Assembly: GCA_029310945.1 (NCBI GenBank)
Contig: JARJFC010000009.1
Coordinates: forward strand, 45,922-109,921
Source: Leptospira sp. 96542
GTDB taxonomy: Bacteria > Spirochaetota > Leptospiria > Leptospirales > Leptospiraceae
Direction: 5' to 3'
Length of the DNA stretch: 64,000 bases
Below the pieces are notes generated by a model. That model ran no database searches and was not told the DNA's origin. It was given only the letters and a program-made list of their open reading frames with translations. Of this stretch, positions 37,199-45,802 are shown piece after piece. Each line of letters opens with the position of its first letter. The stretch's first letter is position 1. The translations under genes and the position numbers were made by a program.

Positions 37199-39948
37199 TT
37201 TTTTCTCCTGCTTGACCTTCTTTCCGATCCACCGCCAGAACTTGTGGTTGTGGAAACTTGCGGTTTGTTTTTTGCGTTTTTTTCGTTTCCAAACATATCC
37301 ACTTCCGAGCGAGTCTCTTGCCCTATTTTTTTGTATTCGGCTGGAGATGAATCTATATTATTTTTGTCTGACTCACTCACTTCGATACGTAATAAAAAGG
37401 AAATCACTTCGTTTTTTAAATTCTCTACTAGCTGATCAAATAATTTAAAACCTTGGAGTTTGTATTCAACAAGCGGGTTCTTTTCACCATACCCAACTGT
37501 CCAAATACCCTCTTTTAAATGGTCCATAGCATATAAATGATCTTTCCAGCGATGGTCTAAAATATCCAAAAAAACATTTCGCTCAATGGACCGCCAAACA
37601 TCTTCACCAATCGATTGTGTTTTAGACTCATATAATTCTTTGATGAGTGCAGAAACAATCTCATACATTTTGAGTTGTGGGTTGGATTCTTTTTTGAAAG
37701 ATGATACATCAACTTGTTTAGAAATTCCTAAACTGCCCAACCATTCATTTAAGGAAGTTAGATCCCAGGCATCAATGTTATTGCCTTCACAATAAACAAT
37801 CACTTGGTTTTCAACCACTTCATCAATGAAGTTGGCTATGGTTTGCTCCATATTGCCTTTATCTAACAACTCATTCCTGATTCCGTAAATGTAAATCCTT
37901 TGACGATTCATTACATCATCATATTCTAATAAGTGTTTTCTGATGTCGAAGTTATGACCTTCCACGCGCTTTTGGGCTCGCGCAATGGCATTCGAAACCA
38001 TATTGTGTTCTAACTCTTGGCCTTCTGGCATTTTTAAGGTGTCCATAATGCGAGCGATACGATCCGACCCAAAAATCCGCATCAAATCATCTTGCAGGGA
38101 TAAATAAAACCTCGAACTTCCAGGATCGCCCTGTCTACCAGACCTTCCACGCAACTGATTGTCGATCCTTCTTGATTCGTGTCTTTCGGAACCAATGATA
38201 TGGAGGCCTCCCGCCTCAATTACCAAATCGTGATCTACTTTCCAATTTTTCGCAGATTCTAAAATCCTAAGACATTCTTTTCTAATGACATCATTTGATA
38301 TATTTACTAAAGCTGATTCAGCATCATCAAACTTCTGTTTCATGAGAAGCTCTCGAAAACTATAAACCGTTTCTAAAATGTCTCTCGACTTAACAACTTT
38401 GGATTCACAAAACTCATCCAATTTTTCTAAATCTTCTTTATATTTTGGCGCACCACCAAGTACAATGTCTGTACCTCGACCAGCCATGTTTGTGGCTATG
38501 GTGACAGCTCCTGGTTTGCCCGCGTTGGCGACAATTTCTGATTCTCTTTCGTGCTGTTTCGCATTGAGTACGTTATGTTGAATTCCGTTCGCAAGTAATA
38601 ATTTCGACAGTACTTCTGATTTTTCGATCGAAATGGTTCCAACAAGAACGGGTTGTTTGGAAATTGTTTTTTCTTTGATGTCTTTTACGACAGCGTCAAA
38701 CTTTTCACGTTCGGTTTTGTAAACTCGGTCCGGCATATCCAAACGTTTTACTTTTACGTTGGGAGGGATAACGATTACATCCAAATTATAAATCTTTTTA
38801 AATTCTTCGGCTTCCGTATCCGCAGTTCCCGTCATACCAGCGAGCTTATTGTAAATACGGAAATAATTTTGAAATGTGATGGAGGCTAAGGTTTGTGATT
38901 CGCGAGCAATTGGAACAGACTCTTTAGCTTCTAAGGCTTGGTGTAATCCGTCTGAATACCGTCTACCTTTCATCAAACGGCCAGTGAATTCATCAACGAT
39001 GATAACTTCGCCTTCTTGCACAACATAGTCTTTGTCTTTAAAAAATATCTTATGAGCTTTTAACGCTTGTTGTACGTGGTGAACAAGTTCGATATTTTCT
39101 GCATGGTAGAGGTTTTCAACACCCAAGAGAGATTCAACATGGTGGACTCCCGCCTCTGTCAAAATCACATTCCTTGCTTTTTCATCGATCTCAAAGTCTT
39201 CGCCTTCACCTAGTTTAGGAATGATTTTATCCACTTTTAGATATTTGTCTGTAGACTCTTCTGCCGGACCCGAAATAATGAGAGGAGTTCTTGCTTCATC
39301 CACCAAAATGGAATCCACTTCGTCCACAATGGCAAAGTTATGCTGTCTTTGCACACGGTGTTCTTTGTAACTCACCATATTATCGCGAAGATAATCAAAA
39401 CCAAATTCGTTATTGGTTCCATAAGTAATATCTGAATTATATGCTTCCTTACGAGCTTCATGATCCATATCATGTTGAATGATACCAACCGATACTTTTA
39501 GAAATTCATAAACAGGCCGCATCCAGTTTGCATCCCGCTTAGCCAAATAGTCGTTAACCGTTACAACATGCACACCTTCATCAGACAAAGCATTTAGATA
39601 GATAGGAAGGGTAGAAGTTAAGGTTTTACCTTCTCCTGTTTTCATTTCGGCAATATTGCCCCAATGAAGGGCAATCCCACCCATCATCTGCACATCGAAA
39701 TGACGCATACCTAGCGTTCGGTAGGCGACTTCTCGAACAGTGGCGAAAGCTTCTGGCAAAATATCATCCAAAGTTTCTCCCGACTTTAGCCTAGATTTAA
39801 ATTTTTCAGTTTGTGACGAAAGGGTTTCATCGTCCATCTGACGGATGGATTCTTCAAATGAATTGATTGCAGTGACAATGGGAGTTACTCTTTTTAGATC
39901 TCTCTCGTATTTACTGCCAAATAGAATAGTTAATAATTTTTGAAACAT
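37195..39948 (-). CDS. secA: Preprotein translocase ATPase SecA
   Basis: A 917-residue motor that drives proteins through SecYEG. The Walker A is [14 protein letters not shown] and the DEAD-type Walker B is [24 protein letters not shown]. The second RecA fold has [18 protein letters not shown], and [21 protein letters not shown] is the conserved arginine-finger region. The C-terminus ends [10 protein letters not shown] and has none of the cysteines of the usual SecB/zinc-binding tail. It is coupled to the BamE-like gene, and 10 bases separate it from the upstream amidotransferase gene. Confidence 0.97.
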   Translation of the reverse strand: MFQKLLTILFGSKYERDLKRVTPIVTAINSFEESIRQMDDETLSSQTEKFKSRLKSGETLDDILPEAFATVREVAYRTLGMRHFDVQMMGGIALHWGNIAEMKTGEGKTLTSTLPIYLNALSDEGVHVVTVNDYLAKRDANWMRPVYEFLKVSVGIIQHDMDHEARKEAYNSDITYGTNNEFGFDYLRDNMVSYKEHRVQRQHNFAIVDEVDSILVDEARTPLIISGPAEESTDKYLKVDKIIPKLGEGEDFEIDEKARNVILTEAGVHHVESLLGVENLYHAENIELVHHVQQALKAHKIFFKDKDYVVQEGEVIIVDEFTGRLMKGRRYSDGLHQALEAKESVPIARESQTLASITFQNYFRIYNKLAGMTGTADTEAEEFKKIYNLDVIVIPPNVKVKRLDMPDRVYKTEREKFDAVVKDIKEKTISKQPVLVGTISIEKSEVLSKLLLANGIQHNVLNAKQHERESEIVANAGKPGAVTIATNMAGRGTDIVLGGAPKYKEDLEKLDEFCESKVVKSRDILETVYSFRELLMKQKFDDAESALVNISNDVIRKECLRILESAKNWKVDHDLVIEAGGLHIIGSERHESRRIDNQLRGRSGRQGDPGSSRFYLSLQDDLMRIFGSDRIARIMDTLKMPEGQELEHNMVSNAIARAQKRVEGHNFDIRKHLLEYDDVMNRQRIYIYGIRNELLDKGNMEQTIANFIDEVVENQVIVYCEGNNIDAWDLTSLNEWLGSLGISKQVDVSSFKKESNPQLKMYEIVSALIKELYESKTQSIGEDVWRSIERNVFLDILDHRWKDHLYAMDHLKEGIWTVGYGEKNPLVEYKLQGFKLFDQLVENLKNEVISFLLRIEVSESDKNNIDSSPAEYKKIGQETRSEVDMFGNEKNAKNKPQVSTTTSSGGGSERRSSRRKK

Positions 39949-39958
39949 TTTGATTCCG

Positions 39959-40648
39959 TTATAGATTGATTATATTTTTGAAAATTGTATTTGCCGTTTC
40001 CGTCATTTCTCTTTGTTTGTTTGCCAAATCAGTAAAATCACCTTTGCCTTTTTTTATAAACTCTTTGTGAAAATCCAACCAAACGTTTAACATTGGTAAA
40101 GTTGGTTCCAAATGTGTTTGAAAAGCAAAAATTCTATTTTTATATGAAAACATTTGGTTTGCATAAAATTCACCTGCGAGCAAATGTTCTGCGCCAACTG
40201 GAATCCCAAAAACATCTTCATGCAAATGAAAGGCCAAAAAAGAATCTGCATTTATACCTTTGAAGATCGGGTGAGATTGATTCAAAATTTGTACTTTGGA
40301 AAATCCAACCTCTGGGCCTTTAGTTCCGAGTGAAACATCTGCTCCCAAAACCTTGGCAATGATCTGCGAGCCAAGGCAAATTCCAATGAGTTTTTTATCA
40401 CCCATTGTTATTATGTTTTCGACAATTTGATAATACGGTTTAAAGAACTCATCGAAATTTGGATCTGCCACCGACTGCGGCCCACCAAGCATGACCACCA
40501 AATCAAAGTTCAAGTGAAACTCTGGTAAAATTTGTATCCGCCTATCATAGGCATTGTGGTAACTAATGCGGTATCCAAGAGAACGCAATAAAGGTTCTAA
40601 AATACCAGGTCCTTCACAATCCAAAAAACGAATGAATACAGCTCTCAT
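39959..40648 (-). CDS. Class I glutamine amidotransferase
   Basis: A 229-residue GATase. The nucleophile elbow is [19 protein letters not shown] (Cys at about residue 93), and the catalytic His-x-Glu is in [13 protein letters not shown]. The N-terminus [13 protein letters not shown] is typical of the GuaA-like free amidotransferases. No synthetase partner domain is fused. The overlap with the thioredoxin-like gene (ATGA) suggests co-translation. It might be a gamma-glutamyl hydrolase or GMP-synthase-like; the substrate is not known. Confidence 0.85.
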   Translation of the reverse strand: MRAVFIRFLDCEGPGILEPLLRSLGYRISYHNAYDRRIQILPEFHLNFDLVVMLGGPQSVADPNFDEFFKPYYQIVENIITMGDKKLIGICLGSQIIAKVLGADVSLGTKGPEVGFSKVQILNQSHPIFKGINADSFLAFHLHEDVFGIPVGAEHLLAGEFYANQMFSYKNRIFAFQTHLEPTLPMLNVWLDFHKEFIKKGKGDFTDLANKQREMTETANTIFKNIINL

Positions 40649-41232
40649 AAAGAATCCATTTCAAATTGGTGTCTAAAAAATTGAAACTTCGTATCCGTTG
40701 GTAATTTCGTTTGGTCCGTTTCTTCTGTGATGGCACCGATGAAATTATAAAATAGGCGGAGAGGTTTGGTTTCAAGGAGTAATGTTTCAGGCGTTCCTGA
40801 AATAAGACCGCCCGTGACCGAAAATGGTGGTTTCATAAAAACGATGGGAAGTTTGATGCCCCTCTCTTTCACTTCCTTTGCCATTCGGTCTTTGGCAAGG
40901 GCATAGGTTTCGCCAAAACTGAGATTGGGTTTGGCATCAACTAAAATTTGTGCGGGATCCACAACCATATAGATGGCTTTGTTCGGGTGTTTGGCTGAAA
41001 TTTCTGCATGAATGAGGTTGAGTGCCGGAATTTCTTTCCAACAAGGCACACAATCGGGGGAATAGACATTGAGTGCGATGTATCTTTGGGGCAAATCACC
41101 AAAATTCACCTCGGTTCCATCGGCGAGCAAACCCTTCCAGGAGGGCTCACCGAAGTAAGATGTTTTGTCAGGGGCACAAGACAGGAAAATCAATGCAAAA
41201 AGATAGAGTGCGGGGGTGTAGTATTTTCCCAT
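40645..41232 (-). CDS. Thioredoxin-like lipoprotein (TlpA-type fold)
   Basis: The frame is open to 41349, but MGKYYTPALYLFALIFLSC from the ATG at 41232 gives a proper lipoprotein signal; the ATG at 41256 is an alternative. The 195-residue protein has a thioredoxin fold with a CxxC active site, NVYSPDCVPCWKEIPALN, just after the first strand pair. It is probably a periplasmic thiol reductase or isomerase anchored to a membrane. The C-terminal half (GGLISGTPETLLLETKPLRL) includes a proline typical of the cis-Pro loop. It is coupled to the amidotransferase gene. Confidence 0.78.
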   Translation of the reverse strand: MGKYYTPALYLFALIFLSCAPDKTSYFGEPSWKGLLADGTEVNFGDLPQRYIALNVYSPDCVPCWKEIPALNLIHAEISAKHPNKAIYMVVDPAQILVDAKPNLSFGETYALAKDRMAKEVKERGIKLPIVFMKPPFSVTGGLISGTPETLLLETKPLRLFYNFIGAITEETDQTKLPTDTKFQFFRHQFEMDSL

Positions 41233-41369
41233 GGGACTTGGTCGTTTCCCTCCCATGATCACAGAGGAAACCCCTGTGTAAAGCCAGTTTTCGAACTTTC
41301 CCTTGACATCTGACCCCCTTGCCCCACGCTGGTCTAACATTCCACTCACTTCCCCAGGAATCCATAAAA

Positions 41370-41837
41370 ATGAGCCAAACGCACAAAGAAGACTTCGATA
41401 TCGTATCCTTAATAGAACTCTGTCGGGAAAAAAAATACGAAACTTGCGTGGCGGGTTTCAGTACCATCGACAAAATCGAAAAAATCACCCTTCCTAAGAA
41501 ACTTAAAAATCGCAAGCTCACAGTACAAGCACTTTATTCTCTCACTAATGATTTAGTACAATGGAAGTATCTTTCCAAAGAAGAAAGAGATAAACTCCAA
41601 GCAGAAAAAGACAAAATTGCAGGTGTGTCTTCCACAACGAGCACCTCCTTTGCACCACATGCAGAAGAAGACATTGAAGAGGATTTTATCCCTGAAGAAG
41701 AAGCACGCAAACCAGAAATTTTGGATGAAGACGAGTTTGGTGACGAAATCGAAGATGACAACGATGAAGAAGAAGATGACGACGACGATTTCGACGATGA
41801 CAATGATGAAGAAGAAGATGACGACGAAGAGGATTAG
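41370..41837 (+). CDS. Acidic-tailed protein with an RNA-polymerase-omega-like core (tentative)
   Basis: The ATG at 41370 gives a 155-residue protein beginning MSQTHKEDFDIVSLIELCRE. The core KKYETCVAGFSTIDKIEKI followed by NRKLTVQALYSLTNDLVQW recalls the omega-subunit pattern (kYELv..Aa.rArqI ... pTVvALeel..g.v), though with little identity. The last about 60 residues are a run of Glu and Asp, here encoded by many GAA/GAT/GAC repeats. If not omega, it is an unclassified acidic protein. It is divergent from the thioredoxin-like gene. Confidence 0.55.
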   Translation: MSQTHKEDFDIVSLIELCREKKYETCVAGFSTIDKIEKITLPKKLKNRKLTVQALYSLTNDLVQWKYLSKEERDKLQAEKDKIAGVSSTTSTSFAPHAEEDIEEDFIPEEEARKPEILDEDEFGDEIEDDNDEEEDDDDDFDDDNDEEEDDDEED

Positions 41838-41909
41838 ACCATTCCTTTCGAACCTGTTTTCGACAACCACTCTCTCAGAAATTTTTTAGACCCCACCAAC
41901 AATCTTTAT

Positions 41910-43229
41910 TTGCATTCCCAAGTCTCTCCCGAAAAGGAGGGGCAAAGGTTTTGCAGTCGAATCGATCAAACATCAGTTCCAGTCCTATTTGGTCTGGGCG
42001 CCCTCCACCATATCCGAGCCCTTTCTGCAATGGAATCCCCACCCAAACAAATCATTTTATGGGAACCGCTTGCTGAAGTTTGGAATGAACCTAATTTCCA
42101 AAATTCACTGGGACAAATCATAGATGAATTCAAACATTCAGAAATTCTATTGTTTTCTGGCCAAACCCTAACGGAGGATTCCAAACAAAACATAAAACGA
42201 ATGTTACTGTCCAATGAAACCAAAATATCGATTGAGGTATTGGCTCTGCCAACTTACGAACGTTATTTTCCAAATTTATTACAGTTGGCAAAGGATTCGA
42301 TCTCTGAACTATTTCAAAAACAAAATATCAACCAAAACACAATCCAATATTTTTCTAAAACCTGGACACAAAACTATTTCAAAAATCTGACCTCGCTTAC
42401 GAACACAAAAAAAAACATCCAATGGTTCCAAGGATTCAAAACAAACAGCTCTACACCCATTGTGTTCTGTGGGGCAAGTCCGCATTTGGAATCGGAAGTT
42501 TCGATCCTTCTTGAGCAACCTAAAAAGTTCATAATATTTGCGAGTGATACGAGTGTACAATACCTCCTCTATAGAGGTATTAAACCCAATTACATTCTAT
42601 CGTTCGATTCTGGTCGGGGTACTTTGTATCATTTTTTGAGAAATATTCCAAGTGATATACCAATTCTAACTTGGTTAGGCGGTAGTTCCCACTTATTTGA
42701 AAGTGAAAACCCACTCATCCTTGTAAACACAGGGTTTCCATTGGATCAAATTTTGGCATTTGTTTGGAAAAAAACCAATGAATGGACAGAAATTCGAAAT
42801 CCTAGTTTGAATTTAGCAGGAATGATTAAATCCATGTTAATACAAAACCAAAAAGCAAAATTATATTTAACTGGCGTTAGTTTTATTTCAGAAAATGGGA
42901 AGTCTCATTGTAAAGGCACAGGGTATGAATTGTTCTATTATCCCCAAGTGGATCGTAAAAAAAGTTTAGAGTCCTTTACTAAAAAATTATATTCGGACAA
43001 AAGAATGGGTAAAAACAGCATCGCATTCGATTCTGTTTACCAAACAATGGGCAATGTGGATGTGTTTCCTTTGAAGGGAACATCCTTTAAAGAACAAACA
43101 ATGATGGAACAATCGATCTTTACGTTCAAGGGAATTCCCCCAAAACACACCGAACTAAAAGAGTGGGCTCTCCAAGACGATTCAGGTGCACTGCAAAGAA
43201 CCACCATTAACAAATGGTCTATGGATTAA
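41910..43229 (+). CDS. DUF115 / MptE-like protein (Maf-type)
   Basis: A 439-residue protein of the DUF115 family (6-hydroxymethylpterin pyrophosphokinase MptE-like; also in flagellin-glycosylation Maf proteins). The signature is FCGASPHLESEVSILLEQPK with FIIFASDTSVQYLLYRGIKPNYILSFDSGRG, followed by ILTWLGGSSHL. In bacteria these proteins are linked to glycosylation of flagellin. The start is a TTG at 41910 and is uncertain. Its stop overlaps the convergent small basic-protein gene. Confidence 0.78.
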   Translation: MHSQVSPEKEGQRFCSRIDQTSVPVLFGLGALHHIRALSAMESPPKQIILWEPLAEVWNEPNFQNSLGQIIDEFKHSEILLFSGQTLTEDSKQNIKRMLLSNETKISIEVLALPTYERYFPNLLQLAKDSISELFQKQNINQNTIQYFSKTWTQNYFKNLTSLTNTKKNIQWFQGFKTNSSTPIVFCGASPHLESEVSILLEQPKKFIIFASDTSVQYLLYRGIKPNYILSFDSGRGTLYHFLRNIPSDIPILTWLGGSSHLFESENPLILVNTGFPLDQILAFVWKKTNEWTEIRNPSLNLAGMIKSMLIQNQKAKLYLTGVSFISENGKSHCKGTGYELFYYPQVDRKKSLESFTKKLYSDKRMGKNSIAFDSVYQTMGNVDVFPLKGTSFKEQTMMEQSIFTFKGIPPKHTELKEWALQDDSGALQRTTINKWSMD

Positions 43230-43411
43230 GCTCCAAACAATACAGGGATTTCACTCAAATTCCATTCTGCCACTTCACGATTGGCAGGATTCGGTTTTGC
43301 ATTTTGTTTTTTCCGAGCACCATGTTTTGGTTTTTTATGCATTTCCTCCAAAATGGATTCTAATCTTTTTTCCATCAGAAGATGCAGATTCATTTCGTCT
43401 AAATTTTCCAT
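43226..43411 (-). CDS. 61-residue basic protein, unknown function
   Basis: Starts ATG 43411 with a good ribosome site, AAGGAG, about 8 bases upstream. The protein reads MENLDEMNLHLLMEKRLESI and then a Lys/Arg/Pro-rich stretch (KKPKHGARKKQNAKPNP). The N-terminal helix is amphipathic, the middle basic and disordered. It ends at 43226, overlapping the DUF115 stop by 4 bases. A hairpin with a downstream T-run lies 75 bases upstream on the same strand (43486-43510). Function unknown. Confidence 0.6.
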   Translation of the reverse strand: MENLDEMNLHLLMEKRLESILEEMHKKPKHGARKKQNAKPNPANREVAEWNLSEIPVLFGA

Positions 43412-43485
43412 ACGTATTCTCCTTCTTTGTTATAAACACTATAGCAAATGCCTAAGACAAATTAGAAGTTGGGCACAAAAAAAAT

Positions 43486-43510
43486 ATCATTTGCCTATTC
43501 GGTAAATGAT
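43486..43510 (-). terminator. Hairpin plus T-run in the leader of the 61-residue gene (attenuator candidate)
   Basis: On the minus strand the hairpin ATCATTTACC - GAATA - GGCAAATGAT (10-base arms, one G.T mismatch) is followed by a run of eight T, the form of an intrinsic terminator. It lies upstream of the minus-strand small gene (ATG 43411) and 34 bases before the plus-strand HDOD gene. No minus-strand gene ends before it. It may stop antisense transcription or attenuate the small gene. Confidence 0.5.
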
Positions 43511-43543
43511 CTTAAAAGGGTGATACCAGGGTAAGCTAGATTT

Positions 43544-45016
43544 GTGAACTTTCAAGAAATTATATCTCAATTAGAATCTTCAAAAGAATCCAGAATCAAT
43601 TTTTATTTTGTCACGGAAGAACAGAATCAGGAGATCTACGCACTTTTGGTTCATGTTATGGGTTACATGGACAAACTCTATCTGGTAGAAGTGATTTTTA
43701 CGGTTCTTAAAGAACTTCTGATGAATGCCAATAAAGCCAATGCCAAGAGGGAATACTTCCACCGCGAAAACTTAGATATACAAAATTCAGTAGATTACGC
43801 AAAAGGAATGTCTCGTTTCCAAGAGAACATCATCATGAAGTGGAACGAACAACTGGAAAGGTTGGATGGCGGAAATTACTACATTAGCCTCCTCATCAAG
43901 GTGGAAGGCAAAAACATTCACTTTGCCGTAGAAAACAATGCTCCCATCACTGGTGAAGAACTATCTCGTATCAATAAACGAATTGAAATTGCTAAAAATT
44001 TTAACGATCTATCCGACGCATTTGCAGACATCTCTGATAGCACAGAATCGGCTGGACTCGGGCTTGTACTCATCCAACTACTATTAAAAAATTCAGGCAT
44101 TGGATCAGAAAAATTTAAAATATTCACTAATGACAAACTAACGCGCGCAACACTATCCGTGCCCGAAGTAACAAGTCCGATTGAAATTACGACCACCCTC
44201 AAAACAAAACTTCTGAATGAAATCGATGGCCTTCCTCCACTGCCACACTCACTCACTAAAATCATTCAACTCTGCAATAACCCAGATTCTGATTTGAATA
44301 TGATTTCAAACGAAATCGAAAGAAACCCTGCATTGTCTGCCGATCTTTTAAAACTATCCAACTCAGCATTTTTTGCCAACCGAAGCCAGGTGAATTCCAT
44401 TCTACAAGCCGTAAAAGTTGTAGGTCTCAAAAACTTACGCAACCTCCTTTATGTTTCTGGGGTTCGAAAGATTATGGATGGCCAATATGGCAAAATGATG
44501 GATGTATGGGATCATTCCAGCAGGTCCAGTTTTTATGCTAGGTATTTGGCACATGAACAAAACCACGGTGGCAAAATTGCCGACACAATTGCCGTCAGTG
44601 CCTTGTTACACGATATTGGTAAATTTTTATTACTTTCTGTAGATAGAACTTTCTTTCAAAAAATTGAATCTTTCCAAAGAGGTGCCGATTCAGGCAACTC
44701 AACTCTACTCGAGGAAATGGCGGTGGGTCTTAGCCACCCGCAACTTGGTGCCCTACTCGCAGAAAAATGGGAATTTCCGAATGACCTTCGGGTTGCCATA
44801 GAATACCATCATAAACCTTTTTTAGCGCCAGAAGACTTACGAGAGTTAGTTGAAATCATCTATATGGCCAATATGATGTGTGATTTCCAAGAGCAGAAAA
44901 AAGGTTTTTACGCCATCGATAAAAACTTACTCGCAAAATATAATTTGGACAATATTGAAGTTTTTTCAGATGCTGTGAAAAAAATGGAAGTTTTGTACAA
45001 AAAATCAAATGCCTGA
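43544..45016 (+). CDS. Histidine-kinase-type ATPase / HDOD fusion signalling protein
   Basis: A 490-residue protein starting at GTG 43544. The N-terminal half is a GHKL-type ATPase: N-box LKELLMNANKAN (about residues 55-66), FAVENNAP, and a G-box like ESAGLGLVLIQLL (about 167-179). A linker leads to the HDOD domain: EIDGLPPLPHSLTKIIQLC, NPALSADLLKLSNSAFFANR, and the HD pair in SALLHDIGKFLLLS. HDOD domains take part in signal transduction. It carries no receiver domain or phosphorylatable His-box. It overlaps the ABC ATPase gene by 8 bases. Confidence 0.85.
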   Translation: MNFQEIISQLESSKESRINFYFVTEEQNQEIYALLVHVMGYMDKLYLVEVIFTVLKELLMNANKANAKREYFHRENLDIQNSVDYAKGMSRFQENIIMKWNEQLERLDGGNYYISLLIKVEGKNIHFAVENNAPITGEELSRINKRIEIAKNFNDLSDAFADISDSTESAGLGLVLIQLLLKNSGIGSEKFKIFTNDKLTRATLSVPEVTSPIEITTTLKTKLLNEIDGLPPLPHSLTKIIQLCNNPDSDLNMISNEIERNPALSADLLKLSNSAFFANRSQVNSILQAVKVVGLKNLRNLLYVSGVRKIMDGQYGKMMDVWDHSSRSSFYARYLAHEQNHGGKIADTIAVSALLHDIGKFLLLSVDRTFFQKIESFQRGADSGNSTLLEEMAVGLSHPQLGALLAEKWEFPNDLRVAIEYHHKPFLAPEDLRELVEIIYMANMMCDFQEQKKGFYAIDKNLLAKYNLDNIEVFSDAVKKMEVLYKKSNA

Positions 45017-45791
45017 TGTTTTAAATTTTTCTTCGGTTTCTTTTGTTCGTAACGACAACCAAATTCTAAAAAATATAAACTTCCAACTGGAAGAAGCAGA
45101 TTCGCTCGTCATTTTAGGTAGAAACGGCGCTGGCAAAACCACCCTCATCAATCTTTTGTTTGGTTATCTTTGGCCAACAACGGGAACCATCTCTGTATTT
45201 GGGAACGAGTATGGAACCACACCCATGGCACCCTTGCAAAAACAAATGGGCATTGTGCAATCAAACCACCAAGAGACTCTACTACAAAGGTTAACTGCTT
45301 TTGAAATGGTTCTCACTGGCCTCATCGGCACCTTAGGACTGTATGCTGATCCGACAGTTTCACAAATAGAAAAAGCAATGGAACTCCTTAATTCAATGTC
45401 TATGGGTCAAAAAAAAGATCAAAACTACGCATCCCTATCATCGGGAGAAAAAATGAAAATTTTATTATTACGAGCACTTGGTGAAGGCAAACGATTATTA
45501 GTTTTAGATGAACCTGCGGCGGCTTTGGATCTCACGGCGCGCCATGAACTATTCGAATCAGTCAAAGTTCTAAAAACCAAAAACCCGAAACTCACAAGGA
45601 TACTCATCACCCACCGTTTGGAAGAAATTCCAACCGACTTTGGAAAAATTTTACTCTTAAAGAATGGTGAGGTGTTTGTTTCGGGAAACAAAGAAGAGGT
45701 TTTGACCGACGCCAACCTCTCTCGTTTGTATGATCTAAATCTAAAAGTCCATTGTAATGATGGCCAGTATTCGGCCACCATTCAATCTTAA
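45009..45791 (+). CDS. ABC-type ATP-binding protein without a permease partner
   Basis: A 260-residue ABC ATPase. Walker A GRNGAGKTTLINLLFGY is at about 35-51, the Q-loop is in KQMGIVQSNHQE, the signature is SLSSGEKMKILLLRAL, Walker B is LLVLDEPAAALD, and the H-switch is ILITHRLEEIPTDFG. The sequence resembles ATPases such as ModF/YjjK-type or export ABC proteins. No permease or binding protein is next to it. It is coupled to the ATPase-HDOD gene by an 8-base overlap. Confidence 0.85.
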   Translation: MPDVLNFSSVSFVRNDNQILKNINFQLEEADSLVILGRNGAGKTTLINLLFGYLWPTTGTISVFGNEYGTTPMAPLQKQMGIVQSNHQETLLQRLTAFEMVLTGLIGTLGLYADPTVSQIEKAMELLNSMSMGQKKDQNYASLSSGEKMKILLLRALGEGKRLLVLDEPAAALDLTARHELFESVKVLKTKNPKLTRILITHRLEEIPTDFGKILLLKNGEVFVSGNKEEVLTDANLSRLYDLNLKVHCNDGQYSATIQS

Positions 45792-45802
45792 AACTTAACT
45801 AC

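Noticed and set aside
41261..41280. Imperfect inverted repeat CACAGAGG/CCCCTGTG
   Set aside because: One mismatch in eight and it lies within the possible extended reading frame of the thioredoxin-like gene; cannot separate from chance.
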